Below are positions 7,602 through 12,556 of a DNA stretch of 12,556 nucleotides, in pieces. Numbering within the stretch: position 1 is the first letter of the stretch; every line of letters begins with the position of its first letter. This stretch comes from an uncultured Limosilactobacillus sp. Its GTDB lineage: Bacteria > Bacillota > Bacilli > Lactobacillales > Lactobacillaceae. The notes under the pieces were generated by a model. The model was not told the DNA's origin. It saw only the letters and a list, made by a program, of their open reading frames with translations, and did not search any database. The translations under genes and the position numbers were made by a program. The stretch spans positions 1 through 12,556 of the forward strand of contig CALVFC010000031.1 in the NCBI GenBank assembly GCA_944326735.1, read 5' to 3'.

Positions 7602-8885
7602 TTGAAAAAATATCGAATAACCCGTCTTAGTATGGGTTGGCAAATAATGATTGGGCTAGTCCTGGGGATTATCTGCGGAATGATTTTTTATCATAATTCC
7701 ACTGCCATTACAGTTATGCAGAGCCTCGGGACGATTTTTATTCGCCTGATTCAAATGATCGTTATGCCGATTGTCGTATCATGTTTGACCGTCGGGATTG
7801 CAAACATGGGCGACCTGAAGAAATTGGGGCGGATTGGTGGAAAGACATTAATCTACTTTGAAGTATTAACAACCATTGCTATTTTACTGGGACTCCTGGT
7901 TGGTAATATTACCCACCCGGGAACCTTTATTGATATTCATAAACTGCATGCCACTAATATTTCACAGTATATGTCAACGGCCAAGTCTGCTGCCCATAAC
8001 AGTGGCTTTTGGCAGATTATCCTTTCGATTATTCCAACCAACATCTTTAAGTCCATGGCAGATGGTGAAATGATGCCTGTCATCCTGTTCTCCGTCTTCT
8101 TTGGGCTTGGAATTGCCGCGGTGGGTGATAAGGCGAAGATCCTCGTCGATGTCCTTAACGGGGTGTCAGAGGTCATGTTCAAGGTTACCAACTGGGTAAT
8201 GAAGTTTGCCCCAATTGGTGTCTTTGGCTTGATTGGAATGACGATTGCTGAAATGGGGATTAGCGCGTTGCTACCGTTAGGGCTATTTATTGTCATTGCT
8301 TATGCGACGATGTTGATTTTTATTATTGTTATTCTGGGAATTACTGCTCATATCTTCCACCTGCGTTATTGGAAAACGATGCATGTTATTCTTGATGAAA
8401 TTATCCTGGCCTTCACCACGGCTAGTTCTGAGGTCACGTTGCCACGGTTAATGCGGAAAACCCAGGACATGGGGGTTAGTCAAGGGATTGCCTCCTTCGT
8501 TATCCCAACTGGTTACACTTTCAACCTTGATGGATCGGCAATCTACCAGTCATTAGCAGCGCTCTTCTTAGCGCAAGCGTATGGCCTGCACCTATCTCTT
8601 GCCCACCAGCTAACCTTGTTACTGGTCTTGATGATTACAAGTAAGGGGATGGCCGGTGTGCCGGGGGCATCATTTGTTGTCCTGCTGGCATCTGTTTCTA
8701 CGATTGGTGTACCGATTGCGGGATTAACCTTTATTGCCGGCATTGACCGTTTTGTTGATATGGGACGGACCGCGGTCAACGTGGTCGGCAACTCAATTGC
8801 GACTTTGGTAATCGGTGAGTCCGAACATGAATTGAACCGCGAACAATATAACGAATACCTCGATAATTACGGAAAAAATAAGTAG
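7602..8885 (+). CDS. Dicarboxylate/amino acid:cation symporter (DAACS, GltP/DctA-like)
   Basis: The 427-residue secondary transporter for glutamate/aspartate or C4-dicarboxylates resides in the cytoplasmic membrane. The fold is recognisable from the re-entrant loop HP1 (TTASSEVTLP, 272-281), the TM7 motif NLDGS (308-312, equal to NMDGT), HP2 (SKGMAGVPGASF, 347-358) and TM8 DRFVDMGRTAVNVVGNSIAT. In TM8, D386, R389 and N393 correspond to substrate-binding residues of the archaeal homologue. N397 sits where that Na+-coupled protein has an aspartate, so coupling may differ (inference). The start is TTG at 7602; an in-frame TGA three codons upstream excludes extension and GGGAG lies 11 bp upstream. 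A downstream ATG at codon 11 lacks a ribosome-binding site and would cut the cytoplasmic N-terminus. It converges on an Lrp-type regulator gene, which might control it. Confidence 0.93.
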   Translation: MKKYRITRLSMGWQIMIGLVLGIICGMIFYHNSTAITVMQSLGTIFIRLIQMIVMPIVVSCLTVGIANMGDLKKLGRIGGKTLIYFEVLTTIAILLGLLVGNITHPGTFIDIHKLHATNISQYMSTAKSAAHNSGFWQIILSIIPTNIFKSMADGEMMPVILFSVFFGLGIAAVGDKAKILVDVLNGVSEVMFKVTNWVMKFAPIGVFGLIGMTIAEMGISALLPLGLFIVIAYATMLIFIIVILGITAHIFHLRYWKTMHVILDEIILAFTTASSEVTLPRLMRKTQDMGVSQGIASFVIPTGYTFNLDGSAIYQSLAALFLAQAYGLHLSLAHQLTLLLVLMITSKGMAGVPGASFVVLLASVSTIGVPIAGLTFIAGIDRFVDMGRTAVNVVGNSIATLVIGESEHELNREQYNEYLDNYGKNK

Positions 8886-8929
8886 ATACTAAAAAGACCT
8901 GCCAATTGACGGCAGGTCTTTTTAGTATC
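8885..8929. terminator. Perfect 19-bp bidirectional terminator shared by convergent genes
   Basis: The arms 8885-8903 and 8911-8929 are perfectly complementary around the 7-nt loop AATTGAC. Each arm carries A5 or T5 beside the GC-rich core, so both strands end in a U-tract. The outermost bases belong to the stop codons of the symporter gene (TAG 8883-8885) and the regulator gene (TAG, minus, 8929-8931). Confidence 0.95.
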
Positions 8930-9384
8930 TATTCATTATCTTCTGGTGCTTTAAGCTGGACTCCTCGGTGTTCAACGCTCGTGGAGAAAACAATCTGCGT
9001 ACTGGTCTTTCCAAACCGTTGCTGGATTTGGTTGATAAACTGGTCCAAGTCAGCAGTGGAGGGGAAGACAACCTCCATAACCTCGGAGAAGTCCCCAGTC
9101 ACACAGTTACATTCAATCACATTGGGGATAGCTTGAACATAGGGGTAGAATTCAGGCTTTTGACGTGGTTCAAGTTGGACTTGAACAAACGCCTTGACAT
9201 GAAAATTGATTTTTTCAAGGTCGATGCTTGCCTGATAGTTCTTAATAATGCCAGCTCGTTCCAATTTATTGATCCGGGCGGCGATGGCTGGTGAGGAAAT
9301 GAAACATTCCTTCGAAAGCTCCTTCAAGGAAGCACGGGCGTTTGTTTGAAGGATGTTGACAATTTTACGATCGATTTTGTCCAT
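8929..9384 (-). CDS. Lrp/AsnC-family transcriptional regulator
   Basis: The 151-residue protein has the standard Lrp/AsnC length and layout. An N-terminal winged helix-turn-helix spans residues 2-50 (MDKIDRKIVNILQ, then SSPAIAARINKLERAGII). A linker of beta strand leads to the ligand-binding RAM domain at about 65-142, including CVTGDFSEVMEV, the counterpart of the usual VTGDYD-type segment at the effector pocket. These proteins act as dimers to octamers that sense amino acids and bind DNA. The gene is convergent with the DAACS symporter and divergent from the universal stress gene, so either is a candidate target besides autoregulation; no operator was identified. AGGTGAA lies 11 bp upstream of the ATG. 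The specific effector is unknown. Confidence 0.93.
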   Translation of the reverse strand: MDKIDRKIVNILQTNARASLKELSKECFISSPAIAARINKLERAGIIKNYQASIDLEKINFHVKAFVQVQLEPRQKPEFYPYVQAIPNVIECNCVTGDFSEVMEVVFPSTADLDQFINQIQQRFGKTSTQIVFSTSVEHRGVQLKAPEDNE

Positions 9385-9467
9385 ACTAATGTGTTCACCT
9401 GAATTCTGGTCTGATTTAAAAATAGTTAAAATATCCTAATGAAATCTTAATCTTATTTATTGATGAT

Positions 9468-9481
9468 TGTAAGCGATATGG
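9468..9481 (+). promoter_or_regulatory. cre-like site upstream of the universal stress gene
   Basis: TGTAAGCGATATGG matches the left two thirds of the cre consensus (TGWAANCGNTNW) but not the final CA. It lies about 80 bp upstream of the usp -10 and 84 bp upstream of the regulator start. It is listed because TGTAAGCG recurs in the lacS promoter. Weak evidence. Confidence 0.2.
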
Positions 9482-9558
9482 GAAAACAAGTCAAATCCTT
9501 TTAGAAAATGAGTTGCTGACAAGATTGTGAAAATAGTGCTTATCGATATCTCAACAAA

Positions 9559-9567
9559 TGTTATAAT
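9559..9567 (+). promoter_or_regulatory. Extended -10 promoter of the universal stress gene
   Basis: TGTTATAAT contains a perfect TATAAT (9562-9567) with the TGn extension directly upstream; the -35 position (about 9539-9544) has only a weak match, as is common for extended -10 promoters. TGGAGG (9594-9599) is the ribosome-binding site 7 bp before the start codon. Confidence 0.65.
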
Positions 9568-9606
9568 AATACTAAATGGATTAGATGTCCGAATGGAGGC
9601 TCTATT

Positions 9607-10071
9607 ATGAATCAAGAATATGAAAACATCCTAGTGCCAGTGGATGGCTCTAAGGAAGCTGAATTAGCATTAGGCCGTGCCATTGCAGTTGCTAAGCGTA
9701 ACGATGCTCATATCGACCTGTTAAACGTAATCGATACACGGGCAATGGCTTACAACTTTGCTGGTATGTCTGATGGCAGCATTGCTTACCAATTAGTTGA
9801 TAAGTCCAAGCAATACCTTGATGACCTGTTAAAGAACGTTAAGGAGAAGCAGGGCTTTGACAACGTTGACATCCACATTCGTCTGGGGAACCCAAAGACC
9901 ATTATTTCATTTGATTTCCCTCGTGACCACAAGAACGACATGATTATCATGGGTGCTAGTGGTTTGTCACGGATGCAACGGGCGATCATGGGATCAGTTA
10001 CCTCATATGTTAAGCGGAACGCTCCTGTTGATGTGCTGGTTGTTCGGACGGCCGTTGACCAAGTTAAATAA
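9607..10071 (+). CDS. Universal stress protein, UspA family (ATP-binding type)
   Basis: The 154-residue cytosolic protein consists of one Usp domain, an alpha/beta fold that dimerises. The N-terminus ENILVPVDGSKEAE gives the first beta strand with D13 near the nucleotide. The C-terminal signature G116-x2-G119-x9-G129-S130 (GASGLSRMQRAIMGS) is the complete ATP-binding pattern, so it belongs to the nucleotide-binding subgroup. Such proteins support survival under starvation, acid or oxidative stress; the precise role is not known. It is monocistronic: its own extended -10 promoter lies upstream, and a hairpin terminator starts 26 bp after the stop. The upstream divergent gene is the Lrp-type regulator. 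Family assignment is secure. Confidence 0.95.
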   Translation: MNQEYENILVPVDGSKEAELALGRAIAVAKRNDAHIDLLNVIDTRAMAYNFAGMSDGSIAYQLVDKSKQYLDDLLKNVKEKQGFDNVDIHIRLGNPKTIISFDFPRDHKNDMIIMGASGLSRMQRAIMGSVTSYVKRNAPVDVLVVRTAVDQVK

Positions 10072-10096
10072 TAATCACACAGATATTAATATATAT

Positions 10097-10137
10097 AAGC
10101 GGGCAGAGCTGGTTACAGTTTCTGCCCGCTTTCTTAT
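10097..10137 (+). terminator. Terminator of the universal stress gene
   Basis: AAGCGGGCAGA (10097-10107) pairs perfectly with TCTGCCCGCTT (10121-10131), with further weak pairing inside the loop, followed by TTCTTAT on the + strand. Confidence 0.88.
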
Positions 10138-10140
10138 ACA

Positions 10141-10180
10141 CGCAAAAACGGGATGCAACAATGATTGTCGCATCCCGTTT
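10141..10180 (-). terminator. Terminator of lacS
   Basis: AAACGGGATGC (10146-10156) pairs with GCATCCCGTTT (10170-10180), and ACAA/TTGT continues the stem inside. Read on the minus strand the hairpin ends with CCCGTTTTTGCG, a proper U-tract, 33 bp past the lacS stop. With the preceding hairpin it forms a back-to-back pair separating convergent transcripts. Confidence 0.9.
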
Positions 10181-10213
10181 CTGTGAGAGAAAGAATGTAT
10201 TAATGGTTAAGGA

Positions 10214-12166
10214 TTACTTTTCGGCATCCTTCTTGGTAACTTCCATTACGTTATCCTTAGCAGTGACAGTCTGGCCAGCATCAACTAATTGCTTGAAGTC
10301 AAATTCTTCACTGTTCGTAACGGTAACGATAACAGTATCATCAAGGCCAGCCTTCTTAATTGTTGGGTCCCAGAATTCCATTAATTCTTGGCCCTTATCA
10401 ACGTGTTGACCCTTGCTGAAGTAAGTTACAAAGCCAGTACCGTGTAACTTAACTGTGTCGATCCCAATGTGGATCAGCAGAGCGACACCGGTATCAGAAA
10501 CTAACCCGACAGCGTGCCGCGTTGAGAAGGTTGCCCGAACAGTACCACTGAATGGGGCGTAGACCTTACCATCAGATGGCTTGATAGCAAATCCTTGACC
10601 CATGTTTCCATTGGCGAATGCTGGATCGCTAACGTTCTTAAGGTCAACAACCGTACCAGCAACTGGTGCAGGAATTTCGGTAACACCAGGCTTAGTAGGT
10701 GCAACTTCTTCGGCAGCAGTATTGTCGTCAGAAGTCTTGTTGAATTGCTTACCCCAAGTTTGTTCCAATTCAGCAACGATCTTGGCGTGCATCTTTTCAT
10801 CCAACTTAACTTTCCGGTTGAAGATTAAGACAGAGATAACTAAGAGAATAGCAGGAGCTAAGAACATCACTAACTTGAACTTCATAACACCGGCAGCGGA
10901 AACAGTTGATGCAGTAGCACCAGCAGTCATTCCGGCAGCGATGGCCGTTGGTCCGATAATCCAACCAGAAACGGCCCCAGCGAACTTATCAAGCAGTGGA
11001 CGAACAGACAGCGTTAATGATTCATCACGGTGTCCTAACTTCAACTGACCATATTCAACAGAGTCGGTAATGGTCATCAAAACAACTAAGAATACCAGTG
11101 GTTGTGGAATGAAGAATAATTCAGCACCAACCAGAACAAGAGCTAATGATTGACCAGCGAAGGCGAAGACCAACAGACCTAATGCTAAGACAGCAATAGA
11201 ACCGTAGAACAGCTTCCGCCGACTGATCTTACTAGTGAACAGTGGGAATGTTAAGACGGAGATAACACCGACAATGGTGTTCAAACCACCAAGAATTGAC
11301 AGCGCCTTAGAATCACCAAGAATGTAGGTGAAGTAGTAGGTTTCCATTGAGTTCACCATGGTAATACCAGTAGTGTAGAACAAGTAGGACATGGCGATTG
11401 AGAACAATTGGTCGTTCTTAATCAAAATCTTGAAGACATCTTTCAGCTTCGTTTGTTCCTTGTTTTCACGAAGTAATGATTTCTTTTCCTTGGTACCGAG
11501 ACCAACACCGATAGCAGTGATGGCAGCTACGGCAGCAACGATTGCAGCGAAGATGAACCAACCACGGTCATCACCAGTACCACCGTTTTGCTTAACGGAG
11601 AAGAACAGAACCATTGGCATGATAACCAAGGTAACAATCTGTGCACCAACAGTTGAACCAACCCGGGCAAACGTAGCAATCTTATCACGTTCGTGTGAGT
11701 TGAATGACAGTGCTGGTAACATGGACCAGAAACCAACATCATTGAATGAATAGAAGATATCCATCACAATGTACAAAATGGCAAACAGAACCAAGTACAG
11801 GTAAGGGCTGGAAACACTCAAACCACCCATTGGTGTAAACAGTGCTGCCAAGATGACGGCTGAAATAATTCCACCGCCGACAACCCATGGCTTGAACTTA
11901 CCCCAACGTGTGTTAGTCCGGTCAATGGCGTTCCCGATCATTGGGTCGATTAACAATTCAATAATCCGCAGAACGGCGATGATCGTCGTAACAATCAAAA
12001 CCATGTGATCATCAAATGCTTTGTTACCAGAGTTAAACAAGTGACTGGTAACGTACATAATAAAGTAAGTAGAGAGTAAGGCATAGAAGGCATCGTGTCC
12101 GAAAGCACCCATCGAGTAGGCGAAACGAGCACGGCCAACATGTTCATCGCTCTTGTGACTATCCAT
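10214..12166 (-). CDS. lacS: LacS-type galactoside permease (GPH family) with C-terminal IIA domain
   Basis: The 650-residue protein has two parts. Residues 1-455 form a 12-helix glycoside-pentoside-hexuronide symporter of the cytoplasmic membrane. Residues 495-650 are a cytosolic EIIA(Glc)-like domain joined by a linker. The loop motif QLKLGHRDES places K376, H379 and E382 at the positions known to matter for sugar/proton coupling in Streptococcus thermophilus LacS. In the IIA domain H551 (TRHAVGL) and H566 (LLIHIGIDTVKL) are spaced 15 apart as in EIIA(Glc); H566 is the expected HPr phosphorylation site that tunes transport. The likely substrate is lactose or galactose, by galactoside/H+ symport or exchange; a raffinose- or melibiose-type substrate is possible. 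GAGGAG lies 7-8 bp upstream of the ATG. No beta-galactosidase is adjacent. Its own promoter and terminator make it monocistronic. Confidence 0.92.
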   Translation of the reverse strand: MDSHKSDEHVGRARFAYSMGAFGHDAFYALLSTYFIMYVTSHLFNSGNKAFDDHMVLIVTTIIAVLRIIELLIDPMIGNAIDRTNTRWGKFKPWVVGGGIISAVILAALFTPMGGLSVSSPYLYLVLFAILYIVMDIFYSFNDVGFWSMLPALSFNSHERDKIATFARVGSTVGAQIVTLVIMPMVLFFSVKQNGGTGDDRGWFIFAAIVAAVAAITAIGVGLGTKEKKSLLRENKEQTKLKDVFKILIKNDQLFSIAMSYLFYTTGITMVNSMETYYFTYILGDSKALSILGGLNTIVGVISVLTFPLFTSKISRRKLFYGSIAVLALGLLVFAFAGQSLALVLVGAELFFIPQPLVFLVVLMTITDSVEYGQLKLGHRDESLTLSVRPLLDKFAGAVSGWIIGPTAIAAGMTAGATASTVSAAGVMKFKLVMFLAPAILLVISVLIFNRKVKLDEKMHAKIVAELEQTWGKQFNKTSDDNTAAEEVAPTKPGVTEIPAPVAGTVVDLKNVSDPAFANGNMGQGFAIKPSDGKVYAPFSGTVRATFSTRHAVGLVSDTGVALLIHIGIDTVKLHGTGFVTYFSKGQHVDKGQELMEFWDPTIKKAGLDDTVIVTVTNSEEFDFKQLVDAGQTVTAKDNVMEVTKKDAEK

Positions 12167-12214
12167 TATTGACTCCTCTTTTCTGTAGCTACTTTGAATA
12201 AGTATTCGATTATG

Positions 12215-12243
12215 ATGTTAAGCGCTTACATAAAAATTGTCAA
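12215..12243 (-). promoter_or_regulatory. lacS promoter with an operator/cre-like palindrome in the spacer
   Basis: On the minus strand TTGACA (12238-12243) and TAACAT (12215-12220) are exactly 17 bp apart. The spacer and -10 contain TGTAAGCGCTTAACA (12216-12230), a near-perfect palindrome around AAGCGCTT. Its central CG fits either a LacI-family operator (for example GalR) or a cre box for CcpA; as cre it matches 12 of 14 positions. A bound protein here would block RNA polymerase, so repression is the simplest reading. Confidence 0.75.
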
Positions 12244-12253
12244 CAAGATTTTA

Positions 12254-12265
12254 GTAAAATTTTAC
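12254..12265. repeat. 12-bp perfect palindrome just upstream of the lacS -35
   Basis: GTAAAATTTTAC is perfectly self-complementary and lies 10 bp beyond the -35 hexamer in AT-rich DNA. It could be a second operator or part of an UP-like region; no assignment is made. Confidence 0.4.
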
Positions 12266-12287
12266 GAATTAAGTTAATCTTAAGAAA

Positions 12288-12310
12288 TAAAAAGGCCGCG
12301 AACGGCGGTC
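12288..12310 (-). terminator. Terminator of the minus-strand phosphoesterase-like gene
   Basis: Read on the minus strand, GACCGC-CGTTC-GCGGCC forms a short GC-rich hairpin with one A-C mismatch, followed directly by TTTTTA. It lies 45 bp past the stop codon of the right-edge gene and upstream of the lacS promoter, insulating the two. Confidence 0.7.
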
Positions 12311-12355
12311 TTATGCGATTTCTATTTTTACGACAAAATTATGTGAATTTGTTAA

Positions 12356-12556
12356 TTATGTTAAGTCAATTATTCGAATAGTCGTTTTCCACTGGTTAAT
12401 GAATGTGGTAGCTTGCCATTCATTATGGCGTTTGTTTTTAACACCAACTGCTTGGTGATAGTACGGAACGTGATTAATCCTTTGTGTAGGGTGAATCCCG
12501 TGGAGGTGTCCATAAAATACCCCCGCTACATTGGTATCACTCTCCAGAAGCTGGCC
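12356..12556 (-). CDS. Metallophosphoesterase-like protein, C-terminal fragment (5' end outside the window)
   Basis: An open frame on the minus strand enters from the right edge and ends at TAA (12356-12358), giving 66 residues with no start codon in the window. The fragment contains VAGVFYGHLHG (visible residues 10-20). GHLHG after a hydrophobic strand is the last metal-binding motif (GHxH) of calcineurin-like phosphoesterases, and a C-terminal position near the end of the fold agrees. The rest (HVPYYHQAVGV, then a basic tail ending RIIDLT) is not diagnostic. Coding is further supported by a terminator 45 bp downstream and by co-direction with lacS. Substrate is unknown; the call rests on one motif, so it is moderate. 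Confidence 0.65.
   Translation of the reverse strand, partial: GQLLESDTNVAGVFYGHLHGIHPTQRINHVPYYHQAVGVKNKRHNEWQATTFINQWKTTIRIIDLT

Noticed and set aside
7937..8296. 119-codon minus-strand frame inside the symporter gene
   Set aside because: It lies entirely antisense to a well-supported transporter and its residues mirror that gene's hydrophobic codons.
10602..11753. Several plus-strand frames of 77-148 codons inside lacS
   Set aside because: All are antisense shadows of lacS with no start signals or family resemblance.
12397..12423. Inverted repeat TAATGAATG/CATTCATTA near the right edge as a terminator
   Set aside because: It lies inside the coding frame of the phosphoesterase-like gene and has no proper U-tract; the better terminator is at 12288-12310.

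Overview
The window looks like the chromosome of a lactic acid bacterium, most likely Limosilactobacillus or a close relative. That is inferred from the low-to-moderate GC content, the Firmicutes-type (class II) galactose-1-phosphate uridylyltransferase, a LacS-type galactoside permease carrying a IIA tail, and two TTG starts. No rRNA or other species marker is present, so the species is not fixed.

Left block (1-3424, + strand): a galactose-utilisation (Leloir) cluster. It holds the 3' end of galK, then galT, then a LacI-family regulator, probably galR. A bidirectional hairpin terminator closes it at 3382-3424. Between galK and galT, where operon genes usually sit close together, there is a 217-bp gap. 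It carries a long, nearly continuous palindromic fold (570-674) followed by an imperfect direct repeat (672-729).

Middle AT-rich insert (about 3425-5110): a Fic-domain gene on the + strand. It has its own promoter embedded in inverted repeats and is broken by two in-frame TAA codons with no frameshift. It is probably an acquired gene that decayed recently. The 369 bp between galR and fic hold the galR terminator, then AT-rich DNA with nothing else I can name, then the fic promoter with its repeats. A bidirectional terminator (5058-5110) separates fic from the next block.

Centre-right (5122-9384): a minus-strand pair, a YczE/YitT-like membrane protein followed by a YtcJ-type metal-dependent amidohydrolase. 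A divergently oriented DAACS dicarboxylate/amino-acid symporter follows on the + strand, and it converges on an Lrp/AsnC-family regulator. The two convergent genes share one perfect hairpin that reaches into both stop codons.

Right (9385-12556): a UspA-type stress protein on the + strand, then two back-to-back terminators, then the minus-strand lacS transporter gene. The lacS promoter is clear and has a LacI-family/cre-like operator in its spacer. At the right edge is the C-terminal part of a minus-strand metallophosphoesterase-like protein, which runs out of the window.

Functionally, lacS could import lactose or galactosides whose galactose moiety enters the galKT pathway, but no beta-galactosidase, galE or galM lies in the window. 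I found no CRISPR array, tRNA, rRNA, insertion sequence or phage gene. The least explained items are the galK-galT structured element and the doubly interrupted fic gene with its repeat-rich promoter. I see no complete new system.
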